Shown: positions 1-8,365 of the stretch, piece after piece
Position numbering within the stretch: the stretch's first letter is position 1
Layout of the letters: the number at the start of each line of letters is the position of its first letter
NCBI GenBank assembly: GCA_002305615.1
Contig: DBPU01000067.1
Coordinates: forward strand, 9,110-26,670
DNA length: 17,561 bases
Direction of reading: 5' to 3'
Source: Verrucomicrobia bacterium UBA1412
GTDB lineage: Bacteria > Verrucomicrobiota > Verrucomicrobiia > Limisphaerales > UBA1412
Notes under the pieces: generated by a model
What the model was told of the DNA's origin: nothing
The model's input: the letters and a program-made list of their open reading frames with translations, nothing else
Database searches by the model: none
Program-made: the position numbers and the translations under genes

Positions 1-62
1 AATCTGATACCTGTCTCTGCAGCTAATGAATAGAAAGGGCCGACCAGACCACGTTCTCTGCC

Positions 63-85
63 AAAAAACGAAACTTCAGTTTTTT
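63..85 (+). terminator. possible AT-rich hairpin, weak terminator candidate
   Basis: AAAAAAC (63-69) is the exact reverse complement of GTTTTTT (79-85). The stem can extend inward by G70-C77 and A71-T76 if A78 bulges, and the second arm provides a run of six T. It lies about 30 bases after a TAG at 31-33 that closes a frame open from the window edge. It could therefore end an upstream transcript before the panC promoter. The stem is almost all A:T, so it would be weak, and it may be chance in an AT-rich spacer. Confidence 0.2.
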
Positions 86-110
86 ATCGTTATTCTTCGA
101 TTTTTTGAAG

Positions 111-116
111 TATAAT
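111..116 (+). promoter_or_regulatory. candidate -10 box for the panC-nadB-hisA unit
   Basis: A perfect TATAAT occurs at 111-116 in an AT-rich stretch just upstream of panC. No good -35 hexamer lies 16-18 bases upstream (the region around 87-94 reads TCGTTATT), and there is no TGn extension directly before it. A start of transcription near 122-124 would leave a leader of about 12 bases to the GTG at 136, or about 58 bases to the ATG at 181. The call rests on the -10 match and its position only. Confidence 0.35.
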
Positions 117-180
117 GAAGAGGTAACCGAGGGGAGTGACCCATCAGAGCCATTTCCCAACTAGAACTGCTGCTAGCACT

Positions 181-1056
181 ATGAAACATATTGAAACTAT
201 CAGGGAGATGCAGAGCCTAGCCCTGGGCTGGAAGAGATCGGGGCTGAGCATTGCACTAGTACCCACCATGGGGGCTCTCCACGCAGGTCATGTAAGTTTA
301 ATAAAATGCGCCTGCCAATCTGTCCAACTTAGTGGGAAAGTGGTTGTGAGTATTTATGTAAATCCACTTCAATTTTCTCCTAATGAAGATCTTACAAAAT
401 ATCCACGTGACTTACAGAAGGATATCAGAATTTGCCAGGAAGCAGGGGCAGATGCTGTATTCACTCCCACGGATTCGCTCATGTACCCCTTTGAGGAGAA
501 GTCAGGTGACCCCAGATTGAAGCACAGCACTTACGCAGTCGAAGAGACCCTGACTCAGTCCATGGAGGGGGTGGCTCGCCCCACTCATTTCAAAGGAGTC
601 ACTACGATAGTCGCTAAGCTTTTTAACATAGTCCTGCCTGACTATGCAGTCTTCGGAAACAAAGATTTTCAACAGGCAGCCGTGATTCAACGCATGGTGA
701 GAGATCTGAACTTCCCAGTGCAAATCATAAGAGCCCCCATCATCCGGGAAGATGACGGCCTTGCCCTAAGTTCTCGAAATATTTATCTTTCAACAGAAGA
801 ACGCAAAAGCGCCCTTTGTTTAAACATGGCAATCAAAAAGGCAAAAGAAAAAACATCCAAAGACGGTCTGCCTGCGGAAGAGCTGAAGCTGGAATTGAAA
901 ACTTTCATTGAAAATAATCCAAATACCAAAGTTGACTACATCGAATTTTTTAACCCGGAAACACTTTCCCCTGTGTCTTTAGTTTCTACAGGGACCCAAA
1001 TAGCACTGGCTGTGTTTGTGGGAAAAACAAGACTGATTGACAACGATACCTTATAA
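181..1056 (+). CDS. panC: pantothenate synthetase (pantoate--beta-alanine ligase)
   Basis: This enzyme joins D-pantoate and beta-alanine using ATP to make pantothenate, the coenzyme A precursor, in the cytoplasm. From ATG 181 the protein has 291 residues, close to the family's usual 280-290. Visible motifs are PTMGALHAGH (about 28-37, with the HxGH nucleotide-binding signature), YVNPLQF (59-65), GVTTIVAKLFN (139-149), FGNKDFQQ (158-165; most family members have GEKDYQQ, so Glu is Asn here) and REDDGLALSSRN (189-200, the KMSKS-equivalent loop). The frame stays open to a GTG at 136, which would add 15 residues. I prefer ATG 181 because MKHIETIREMQSL aligns with the usual PanC N-terminus. The GAGGGG before the GTG is too close to that codon to be an ideal ribosome site. 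nadB follows after 5 bases. The neighbouring steps panB and panD are not in the window. The function is secure and the start is less so. Confidence 0.95.
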   Translation: MKHIETIREMQSLALGWKRSGLSIALVPTMGALHAGHVSLIKCACQSVQLSGKVVVSIYVNPLQFSPNEDLTKYPRDLQKDIRICQEAGADAVFTPTDSLMYPFEEKSGDPRLKHSTYAVEETLTQSMEGVARPTHFKGVTTIVAKLFNIVLPDYAVFGNKDFQQAAVIQRMVRDLNFPVQIIRAPIIREDDGLALSSRNIYLSTEERKSALCLNMAIKKAKEKTSKDGLPAEELKLELKTFIENNPNTKVDYIEFFNPETLSPVSLVSTGTQIALAVFVGKTRLIDNDTL

Positions 1057-1061
1057 TTTCG

Positions 1062-2681
1062 ATGAAGTCCGAACCATTAAAGTTTGATTATCTTGTTTTG
1101 GGCAGCGGAATTGCCGGAATATTCTTCGCACTTAAAGCCGCGAAAAATGGAAGTGTCGCAGTCATTACCAAGAAAGAACGAGCTGATTCCAATACTAACC
1201 AGGCACAGGGGGGAATAGCAGCCGTTACCTCGAAAGAAGATTCTTTCGAGATGCACATTCAAGACACATTAAATGCAGGCGCCGGACTCTGTGATGAACA
1301 AGTGGTGCGCACCATTGTCAGCGAGGGGCCAGACCGGATTGCTGATCTCATCACATACGGCACCCAATTCTCAGAACGGGATATACCCAACCGTCGTGGG
1401 TGCAAAGAATTAGATTTGGGGCGTGAGGGTGGTCATTCCAAGCGAAGAGTTTTACACGCAGGTGATATTACCGGTCGCGAAGTGGAAACGGCCTTGCTCA
1501 GTGCTGCCTCCAAAGAAACCAATATCACTTTCTTTGAGCACTTTTTTGCGATTGATCTAATTCTATCAGACGACGGGAAAGGGCAGAAACAGTGCATAGG
1601 CGTCTATGCGCTGGATGCCGAAACCAAGGAAATAGTAACCTTTCAGGGCAAGCACGTAATCCTTGCTACGGGGGGGTGTGGGAAAGTTTATCTTTATACG
1701 ACTAATCCCTATATCGCCACGGGAGACGGAGTAGCGATGGCATGGCGTGCAGGTGCTAGAATAGCGAATATGGAATTTATCCAATTCCACCCTACTTGCT
1801 TCTACGACCCAAAAGGCGGATCGTTTCTCATAAGCGAAGCTGTCCGTGGTGAAGGGGCTATTCTGAAAAATCTCGATGGGCAGGAGTTTATGGAACAATA
1901 CGATCCTCGTCTGTCGCTGGCACCCCGTGATATCGTTGCGCGCGCCATTGATAATGAAATGAAGAAAAATGGCTCCGATCACGTTCTTTTGGATATCACT
2001 CACAAGCCTGCCCGATTCCTCATGGAGCGCTTTCCCAACATCTACCAGCACTGTTTTGAAAGAGGTGTCGATTTAACCAAAGAACCCATCCCCGTAGTTC
2101 CAGCAGCACATTATCAGTGCGGCGGTGTTCAAACAGATATTAACGGGAGAACTTCGATTCCTGGACTTTATGCCATTGGTGAAGTTGCTTGTACGGGCCT
2201 CCATGGAGCAAACCGTTTAGCGAGTAATTCTCTTTTGGAAGCCATTGTGCTTGCACAACGCGCGGCAGATTGCTCCTGCCTCGAAAATACGCAGGTAACA
2301 GAATATGAAATTCCAGCTTGGGAATCGGGCAAAGCTCAAAACGCAGATGAGTTGGTTGTTCTGAATCATAATTGGGACGAAATCCGCAGATTGATGTGGG
2401 ATTACGTCGGCATTGTTCGCAGCACAAGAAGGTTGCAACGCGCAAAGGCAAGAATTGAAAATATCATAGAAGAAATTCGAGAATACTATTGGGATTTTAA
2501 GGTGACCAAAGATATTTTGGAGCTTCGCAATATAGCTCGAGTTGCTTGGATCATCATAGAGTCGGCATTACAACGCCCTGAAAGCCGCGGGCTCCACTAC
2601 ACGCTGGACTACCCGCTCCCCGTCCCCGAACTCAGCCAAAAAAGCACCGTCATTATCCGCCCCCCCAGCACTCGCTCCTGA
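1062..2681 (+). CDS. nadB: L-aspartate oxidase
   Basis: This is an FAD-dependent cytoplasmic oxidase that converts L-aspartate to iminoaspartate, the first step of de novo NAD synthesis. NadA (quinolinate synthase) would use the product but is not in the window. The 539 residues match the usual length of about 540. Motifs in order are the FAD dinucleotide fold VLGSGIAGIFFALKAA (12-27), NTNQAQGGIAAV (44-55), REGGHSKRRVLHAGDITG (121-138), the second FAD segment ATGGCGKVY (202-210), QFHPT (241-245), LAPRDIVARAI (286-296), HYQCGG (350-355) and GEVACTGLHGANRLASNS (373-390). His243, Arg289, His350 and Arg385 correspond, with a one-residue offset, to the substrate and catalytic residues known in E. 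coli NadB. This pattern favours NadB over succinate dehydrogenase flavoprotein. The gene starts 5 bases after panC and ends 17 bases before hisA, so co-transcription is likely. No Shine-Dalgarno sequence is seen before the ATG. Confidence 0.97.
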   Translation: MKSEPLKFDYLVLGSGIAGIFFALKAAKNGSVAVITKKERADSNTNQAQGGIAAVTSKEDSFEMHIQDTLNAGAGLCDEQVVRTIVSEGPDRIADLITYGTQFSERDIPNRRGCKELDLGREGGHSKRRVLHAGDITGREVETALLSAASKETNITFFEHFFAIDLILSDDGKGQKQCIGVYALDAETKEIVTFQGKHVILATGGCGKVYLYTTNPYIATGDGVAMAWRAGARIANMEFIQFHPTCFYDPKGGSFLISEAVRGEGAILKNLDGQEFMEQYDPRLSLAPRDIVARAIDNEMKKNGSDHVLLDITHKPARFLMERFPNIYQHCFERGVDLTKEPIPVVPAAHYQCGGVQTDINGRTSIPGLYAIGEVACTGLHGANRLASNSLLEAIVLAQRAADCSCLENTQVTEYEIPAWESGKAQNADELVVLNHNWDEIRRLMWDYVGIVRSTRRLQRAKARIENIIEEIREYYWDFKVTKDILELRNIARVAWIIIESALQRPESRGLHYTLDYPLPVPELSQKSTVIIRPPSTRS

Positions 2682-2698
2682 TTGCTATCCCTTTTTAA

Positions 2699-3469
2699 AT
2701 GTTCAGGCCATGTATAGATTTGCACGAAGGCCACGTCAAACAGATCGTTGGCGGAACGCTGACTGATTCCGGTCAAGGTTTGAAGACAAACTTTGTCGCA
2801 AAGCACTCACCTTCCTGGTATGCAAAACGTTACCAAAAAGATGATCTTAAAGGTGGTCACATTATCAAGCTGGGCCCCGGAAATGACGATGCTGCCCGCG
2901 AGGCCTTGAGAGCCTTTCCGGGCGGTTTCCATATTGGCGGCGGAATTAATGAACAGAATGCGCTGGAGTGGCTTGACGCCGGTGCCAGTCATGTCATTGT
3001 CACAAGTTACGTTTTTCGGGATGGAATCTTGGACTGGAAGCGACTTGAAGCTTTAGTTCGCGTTGTTGGTCGGGAACGACTGGTCTTAGACTTGAGCTGC
3101 CGCATTAAAGATGGGGATTACTACGTAGTGACGGATCGTTGGCAAAAATTCACTACTTTGAAAATCACGCGTGAGACTTTGGATTTGCTCAGCCAGTATT
3201 GCTCGGAATATCTTGTTCATGCAGCCGATGTTGAGGGGCTCTGCCAGGGAATAGACTTATCCCTGGTACGGCTTTTGGGGGAATGTGTACAAATTCCAAC
3301 CACCTATGCTGGTGGGGCAAGTTCACTGGACGATCTGAAACTCGTCACCCGGCTCAGCGGAGGTAAACTCGATATGACCATGGGGTCCGCATTGGATATT
3401 TTTGGAGGACATGTGAAATACGCCGACCTTGTGGCATTCAACCAAAACCTGCTCGACAATACCCCGTAG
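2699..3469 (+). CDS. hisA: eukaryotic-type HisA (ProFAR isomerase, His6-like)
   Basis: The enzyme is predicted to isomerise phosphoribosylformimino-AICAR ribotide in histidine biosynthesis, an Amadori rearrangement on a TIM barrel. The 256 residues resemble the fungal/plant His6 type rather than ordinary bacterial HisA. Visible motifs are CIDLHEGHVKQIVGGT (5-20), KTNFV (29-33), YAKRY (41-45), HIIKLGPGNDDAAREAL (54-70), IGGGIN (79-84), VTSYVF (101-106), LVLDLSCR (128-135), LVHAADVEGLCQGID (172-186), YAGGASS (203-209) and GSALDIFGG (229-237). Asp7 and Asp131 sit where the general acid/base pair is expected. HAADVEG replaces the bacterial TDIxRDG-like segment. It starts 17 bases after nadB, with a T-rich leader and no Shine-Dalgarno sequence. 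No other his gene is in the window. HisF is the alternative TIM-barrel paralogue, but the N-terminal IGG repeats and DLSCR pattern fit the His6 type. Confidence 0.9.
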   Translation: MFRPCIDLHEGHVKQIVGGTLTDSGQGLKTNFVAKHSPSWYAKRYQKDDLKGGHIIKLGPGNDDAAREALRAFPGGFHIGGGINEQNALEWLDAGASHVIVTSYVFRDGILDWKRLEALVRVVGRERLVLDLSCRIKDGDYYVVTDRWQKFTTLKITRETLDLLSQYCSEYLVHAADVEGLCQGIDLSLVRLLGECVQIPTTYAGGASSLDDLKLVTRLSGGKLDMTMGSALDIFGGHVKYADLVAFNQNLLDNTP

Positions 3470-3490
3470 CGCTTCTAGAATAGAGCTATT

Positions 3491-6400
3491 ATGAAACGGT
3501 TTAAACGTTGCTTTTGGGGGCCAATTCTATTGCTAATTCCTTTTCTTTTCCCCTCTTCACTCCTGGCTCAGGGAGGTGCTGAGGTTAAAGTCATAATGGA
3601 TTTTCTAAACGGCTTTGGCTCAGCAACACTATCAAAACCAATCATTGATGTCTCCTTAAGACAGAGCACCTGTGGCGGAATTACATCCCCATCTCTTTTT
3701 CAGCATCCGGTTGTCGCCACCCAGCCTTCTACCGTTTCTTATCAATTGGAACTGCCCCGGAGTACAGGTTCACAAAAACTCTTTTTGGTAACAGATACGG
3801 GGTTGGCTGACGGAATTCAGTGGGGACAGTTAGACGCCGATGGAGTTCGATTCCTCATCCGAATCAACAATCAAGTAGTTCTGGATCAAACCCTCACTGA
3901 ATGCAAGTGGATACACCATTGCATAGATTTGAACCCTTTCCAAAACCGTAAAATTAAAATCGATTTCATCACATTACCGGGGCGGAACACCGTTTATGAC
4001 TGGGCCAATTGGGGAGAGCCTCGAATCCTTTTGTTCAACAATTCTATCCCCCTCCAGAACAATAAAATTCCTCTCAATGCCGGCGTAATTGCCTTTCAAC
4101 ATGACAGCACACAGGCTCTATCAATCAAATTAGCTTCTGACGATGGCATCCAAGTCAAAAATTGGAATTACACTCCGGGGAATAATGCGACATCAGGAAA
4201 CCGTTGGGATGTTTTAGAGTATGATTTCGATGATGCTCTCTCAACATCTCTTCAGTTCGATCCGCCAACCTCCGTTCGCTCCACGCTCATCGGATATTAT
4301 AACCCTGACCTTTCTCTGGATTACATTACACCCGCTCAAGCCCTCGTCACCCCCAACTCCATCCTTCCTCTGCGTTTCAAGGTTACCAATAAAGGTAAAG
4401 GCAAACTGACTAAAGGAACCGCCCAGGTGGTCGCATATGATGCTTCTAAGAATCCCATTGGAGCAGGTTCAATCCCCGAACTTAGAACTGATGATTCCTG
4501 GATCGGGGATATTATGTGGACTACCCCAGCTCGGACTGGACCTACTTTTGTCACCGGAAAACTTTTGGTGGGCGACTCTCGATCGGCTTTAAGCTCCAAT
4601 TCCTCAGCAATCCGAATCAGTAACACGACCGAACAAACTCGCACTGCGTCCGTAGACATTATCCCAGATGATATGACGTCTTCCCAAGGATCCCGCTGGC
4701 TGGATAACGGAAAGGTAAAAATCGTTTTTTTACGTCATCAAACAGGCATTCATTACGCCAAAATATATAGTAAAAAGGGAGAAGATTGGGAACAGGTTGC
4801 TCTCTGGAAGCCGCTCATTCAGGTAAACCTCAATACACCGCAAGGTCCTGTAACATGGGAGCCTTCATTCACGCAAGTATTTCGAGGCCGTAATTCAGAT
4901 TCTTCTGAGCGCTACACCAATTCCTGGCAATTCAGCTCCCCACTGCGAGATTCTGCGAATAACCTCTGGAATATCGGACTTAATGTTACTTTAGATAACG
5001 AAAAACCTGAATTGGATATCACGTATACTTGGAGTTCCACAGGCTCTCCTTCTGTTCATTCGCTCTTGGGACCCAATATCTATGTTGGTGAAGGGACATT
5101 TGGCGCAGGCAAAATTTCCGGACTTTTCCCCGGTTTGGAATATCTTTACGGAGCCGAAGCATCCTCCTCTACGCGCGATTTTGCAGCAAAAATCGCAGAT
5201 CGACGTTCACCGGATTCGACTAAAATTACGATTCCTCTTATGGCCATCTCCTGGGGGGAAACGAATCAATCACCTGTTCTTAACCCAGAGCGTTTCTTCT
5301 GTCCGGATTCCACCAAGGATTACTGGAGCGTAGGTAATCAGCCCCAAAAAACGCTTTCGCTTTATTGGGACATTTTTCAAAAATGGGATGGTGTTCACGG
5401 GATGCCGACACCTCGCTTTTCATCTCCCAATTTTGATCAGGGAATGAATAATCACCGCTTGGCACTTTTTCTCCCTTCTATTCCGGATTACTTTCCGGAA
5501 AACCAGGATTATTCGTACTCTTGGACTCTAGAGCCCTATAAGGTGTATAGCCTCAATGCACAAATTGCCATCACTGATGGTCCCGTTCTGAGCTCGGTGC
5601 GGCACTACCTGAAAAAAAACAACGGACTCCCCTCTGTCAACGCCTGGGCTCGCACACCAGCTCAACAAAGAGAGCTTTGCCGAATAGGTTTTGACAGCGT
5701 TTGGGATGGCACCAATAAATGGGCTCACTGTATTGACTGGCCATACGCGCCCGCTCCGGGCTTTGCTACTTTGCTTTGGAATGATGTCCTAAGCGACCCG
5801 ACTCTGGCACCGGAACGCCTGCCGGGGAAACCCTTTGAGGGCAAAGTTGCAGAAGTAATTGAAGAGAGAATACAACCCATGGTAGATGGAATCCTTTCCT
5901 CGGATAAAACTGGGAGATATCTTTCCAGCTCCAGTCAGTGCCATATCATGCTTTGGGAATTTCCATTTCACTACGGCTATCTGGAAGAAGCCTGGAATGC
6001 CGTAGACCAGCAAATTCAGGGCCTGATTGCTTCCCAGGAACCCAATGGAAGCTGGCTTTTTAAACCTGTCCAAGCACAACAAAAAACGCTTGGCAAAAGC
6101 GGAGATGCAACCATGGGCACGACAGCCTATAACGCTATGATTCTTCTTCGACATGCAAGGATTACCGGTAGTTCTTCAAGCCGCGACGCCGGATTAAAAG
6201 CTTTGGGATTTATCGGACAATTTAACGTTCCGCGTGGCGGACAGGTCTGGGAGTGCCCACTATACCAGCCGGATATTCTCCCAGCGGCTTACACAATAGG
6301 CGCATGCGTGGATGCCTGGCGTTTGACCGGAAATCTCGATCATATCGATCATGCTGTGAGGTGGGCAGAAAGCGGAATCCCTTTCATTTATCTCTGGTCC

Positions 6401-7093
6401 CTTCCAAATAAGCCAATGATGTTGGGATCAACCATTCCTGTTTTTGGGAGCACATTTTATACTCACACATGGCTGGCCGTACCGGTTCAGTGGAATGGAT
6501 TGGTTTACTCCTACCACTTGATTCACTTGGCTGAGACTATGGAGAAAATAGCTTCCGGGGGGACAACACTCCCTCAAGGAGTATTGGGTTTTACGCCAAA
6601 TGACTGGCGCAGCATTCAAGCGCATATTCTGGCAAGTGCCACTCATCAGCAATGCATTGAGGGAAATTTGATTGGAACATACCCGGACAGCATCAGCAAT
6701 TTTGAGAAACGCAATGGTGCATTTATTAATCCAGAGGATATCCTCCTCAACCAGTTAACCCTTGAAGGTTTCGACCCGGATATTCACTCCATAATCCTGA
6801 GGAAAGATCAGCCGGACTACACTGTATTAAGCACTGCCGCAACCATATTGCACGCAGCCTCGAATTCACAGAAGACTGATCTGGTGTTAAAATACTATAC
6901 AGGGTGCACCATTTACGCGATGATTACAAATGTTGCGCAGAAACCGGAAGAAGTCAAAGTTGACGGAACAGTTCTCCTTTACAGTGAGGACAAAATCACA
7001 AAACAACCCGGCTGGCACTATAATAAAGAGAATAAATGCGTCTATCTCGCGGCACCCAACTTAAAAGGGACCGCATCCATAGAGATAAAATAA
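3491..7093 (+). CDS. large exported multidomain protein, putative glycan-active enzyme
   Basis: I cannot name a specific family for this 1200-residue protein. Residues 1-26 form a Sec signal peptide (MKRFKRC, hydrophobic core, SLLA before Gln27). Residues about 45-185 look like a beta-sandwich of the NPCBM/galactose-binding type, with VRFLIRINNQVVLDQTL and a closing WGEPRILLF strand. Residues about 283-362 look like a CARDB-type Ig fold (VTPNSILPLRFKVTNKGKG). Residues about 385-700 are beta-rich, as in the sandwich domains that precede many glycosidase or lyase barrels. Residues about 720-1015 have repeated helical hairpins with QEPNGSW (849-855), AYNAMILLRHARITG (879-893), a GGQVWECPLYQPDILPAAY stretch (916-934) and a Trp/His/Tyr-rich end, consistent with an alpha/alpha toroid. 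The last roughly 110 residues are beta-like. It starts 21 bases after hisA, so it may share that transcript. A polysaccharide lyase or glycoside hydrolase role is inference; no catalytic residues can be assigned. Confidence 0.75.
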   Translation: MKRFKRCFWGPILLLIPFLFPSSLLAQGGAEVKVIMDFLNGFGSATLSKPIIDVSLRQSTCGGITSPSLFQHPVVATQPSTVSYQLELPRSTGSQKLFLVTDTGLADGIQWGQLDADGVRFLIRINNQVVLDQTLTECKWIHHCIDLNPFQNRKIKIDFITLPGRNTVYDWANWGEPRILLFNNSIPLQNNKIPLNAGVIAFQHDSTQALSIKLASDDGIQVKNWNYTPGNNATSGNRWDVLEYDFDDALSTSLQFDPPTSVRSTLIGYYNPDLSLDYITPAQALVTPNSILPLRFKVTNKGKGKLTKGTAQVVAYDASKNPIGAGSIPELRTDDSWIGDIMWTTPARTGPTFVTGKLLVGDSRSALSSNSSAIRISNTTEQTRTASVDIIPDDMTSSQGSRWLDNGKVKIVFLRHQTGIHYAKIYSKKGEDWEQVALWKPLIQVNLNTPQGPVTWEPSFTQVFRGRNSDSSERYTNSWQFSSPLRDSANNLWNIGLNVTLDNEKPELDITYTWSSTGSPSVHSLLGPNIYVGEGTFGAGKISGLFPGLEYLYGAEASSSTRDFAAKIADRRSPDSTKITIPLMAISWGETNQSPVLNPERFFCPDSTKDYWSVGNQPQKTLSLYWDIFQKWDGVHGMPTPRFSSPNFDQGMNNHRLALFLPSIPDYFPENQDYSYSWTLEPYKVYSLNAQIAITDGPVLSSVRHYLKKNNGLPSVNAWARTPAQQRELCRIGFDSVWDGTNKWAHCIDWPYAPAPGFATLLWNDVLSDPTLAPERLPGKPFEGKVAEVIEERIQPMVDGILSSDKTGRYLSSSSQCHIMLWEFPFHYGYLEEAWNAVDQQIQGLIASQEPNGSWLFKPVQAQQKTLGKSGDATMGTTAYNAMILLRHARITGSSSSRDAGLKALGFIGQFNVPRGGQVWECPLYQPDILPAAYTIGACVDAWRLTGNLDHIDHAVRWAESGIPFIYLWSLPNKPMMLGSTIPVFGSTFYTHTWLAVPVQWNGLVYSYHLIHLAETMEKIASGGTTLPQGVLGFTPNDWRSIQAHILASATHQQCIEGNLIGTYPDSISNFEKRNGAFINPEDILLNQLTLEGFDPDIHSIILRKDQPDYTVLSTAATILHAASNSQKTDLVLKYYTGCTIYAMITNVAQKPEEVKVDGTVLLYSEDKITKQPGWHYNKENKCVYLAAPNLKGTASIEIK

Positions 7094-7128
7094 GCACAGT
7101 TTAATCCGATCCTCTGCCCTCATCTATT

Positions 7129-8268
7129 TCAAGCACGGAGAAATATAGAGCGCTTATAGCAATATCTCAGAATCGCAAAAATTAAAAGCACCTTAGCTAA
7201 TTCGGTGAAGAACGGATAATAGTCGCCAGTATATTGCTTCAACCCATGAAGCCAATAATGCGTTAGCGAGCTGACCTCCAGCGTGTTGTAAAGCATATAA
7301 GCGAGGATAGAATTCATCCCGTAAATTTTCAGCCACATGAGTCCAAAACGCCATTTCAAACCATCCACTAAATAATAGGTAATGGCCATCAAAACAATGG
7401 ATATTCCACTGGTGAGAAAAGTCATTGAACTTGTCCAGAGGTGTTTATTTATGGGCTCGAAGAATGAAATAATCCATGCCAGCAGCAAAGAAGCTCCTCC
7501 CAGTAGGAGCAACCGGTAAAGTTTTTGTAGAGGAGACCAGCCACTTTTCAAACACCAACCGGTTATAAGACCTGTTAAAACAGTCGTGGTAAAATTCAAG
7601 GTGCTGTAAATCCAAGTATACTGGTACCAGCCGGCATACTGCACAACCCCTAAATCATTAACACTTGCCCCCGGGGCAAACCGGCCCATTATAACTCGAT
7701 CGACAACCATTGCCAAATTGACATCAGGTCCATACCCTTTCCCATAAGCCAACATTCCGAATGTGTAGATGGCTGGCAAGATAATAACAGCAATTGACAC
7801 CCCCCTAATCCCTGCAAACATGTATATTAAAACTGTGAGTAGGTAGCCTGAAGCAATAGATTGCAATGTGTTGCTATAGAGTGAAAGACTGTTCAAATCA
7901 AAATCCAGAAGACTCCCTTGGACTATAGCCCCGAAAACAAAAAGCAGTATCACCCGCTTCCCTATCCTCACACCCATCTTCTGCAGAGACACTTCTCCTC
8001 GTATGTATTTGGCTAACGCAAAAGGGATAGAGACTCCGGCCATAAAAAGAAACAGAGGCATAATCATATCCCAAAGGCGTAATCCTTCCCATTCGACGTG
8101 AGTGAAGACTTTTTCCCAGACTATATGGCAAATATTATCCTGAGGCAGTGCACGGACAATATCCCCTAAAATCGGCTGAAAAAAAACCAGCAGAAAAAGG
8201 TCAATTCCGCGAAGCACATCCAGCGACTCCAACCTTTCCGAAACGGCTACCTTCGTTTTCATGTTCAT
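7129..8268 (-). CDS. DUF5009/HGSNAT-like membrane acyltransferase
   Basis: This is a 379-residue inner-membrane protein with about ten hydrophobic segments (roughly 18-38, 63-85, 103-121, 135-154, 156-176, 215-240, 250-270, 283-305, 313-334 and 354-374). The N-terminal RLESLDVLRGIDL (12-24), HVEWEGLRLWDMIMPLFLF (57-75) and the late YGMNSILAYMLYN (318-330) are typical of the DUF5009/NagX group, which is related to human heparan-alpha-glucosaminide N-acetyltransferase. In that enzyme a membrane-proximal His relays acetyl from acetyl-CoA to an amino sugar. His57 here is a candidate equivalent, by motif resemblance only. The gene is divergent from the serine hydrolase lipoprotein at 8366 and convergent with the large secreted protein, which ends 35 bases away with no clear terminator between them. 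The start could also be the second Met, two codons later. Membrane family membership is confident; the substrate is not known. Confidence 0.85.
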   Translation of the reverse strand: MNMKTKVAVSERLESLDVLRGIDLFLLVFFQPILGDIVRALPQDNICHIVWEKVFTHVEWEGLRLWDMIMPLFLFMAGVSIPFALAKYIRGEVSLQKMGVRIGKRVILLFVFGAIVQGSLLDFDLNSLSLYSNTLQSIASGYLLTVLIYMFAGIRGVSIAVIILPAIYTFGMLAYGKGYGPDVNLAMVVDRVIMGRFAPGASVNDLGVVQYAGWYQYTWIYSTLNFTTTVLTGLITGWCLKSGWSPLQKLYRLLLLGGASLLLAWIISFFEPINKHLWTSSMTFLTSGISIVLMAITYYLVDGLKWRFGLMWLKIYGMNSILAYMLYNTLEVSSLTHYWLHGLKQYTGDYYPFFTELAKVLLIFAILRYCYKRSIFLRA

Positions 8269-8289
8269 TTGTAAATAAAATCCAACGAC

Positions 8290-8318
8290 ATACTCTCACA
8301 GCATTTTCTTAGTGACAA
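8290..8318 (-). promoter_or_regulatory. candidate promoter for the DUF5009 gene
   Basis: On the - strand TTGTCA (8313-8318) is followed after 17 bases by GAGTAT (8290-8295). That box has TG one base upstream, giving an extended -10 look. Transcription would begin near 8283, about 15 bases before the ATG at 8268. The -35 matches 5 of 6 consensus bases, while the -10 matches only 3 of 6. It sits in the 97-base divergent spacer. Confidence 0.3.
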
Positions 8319-8365
8319 GCAGATTCACTATTGACAGTCGTTGCCCCTAATATCAAACTTTCCCG

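Noticed and set aside
1..33. Open frame from the window edge ending in TAG at 31-33 (reads NLIPVSAANE), possible tail of an upstream gene.
   Set aside because: Only ten codons are visible and nothing is recognisable. It is consistent with a gene end but cannot be supported.
1566..2051. 161-codon open frame on the - strand inside nadB.
   Set aside because: nadB motifs cover the same stretch without interruption. The antisense translation shows no domain.
7094..7128. Terminator between the convergent 1200-residue protein gene and the DUF5009 gene.
   Set aside because: The 35-base spacer contains no inverted repeat that I can see.
8331..8356. Perfect TTGACA at 8331-8336 as a -35 for the serine hydrolase gene.
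   Set aside because: The AT-rich boxes that follow (TAATAT at 8348, TATCAA at 8351) are only 11 and 14 bases away. Proper spacing would put the -10 almost at the start codon.
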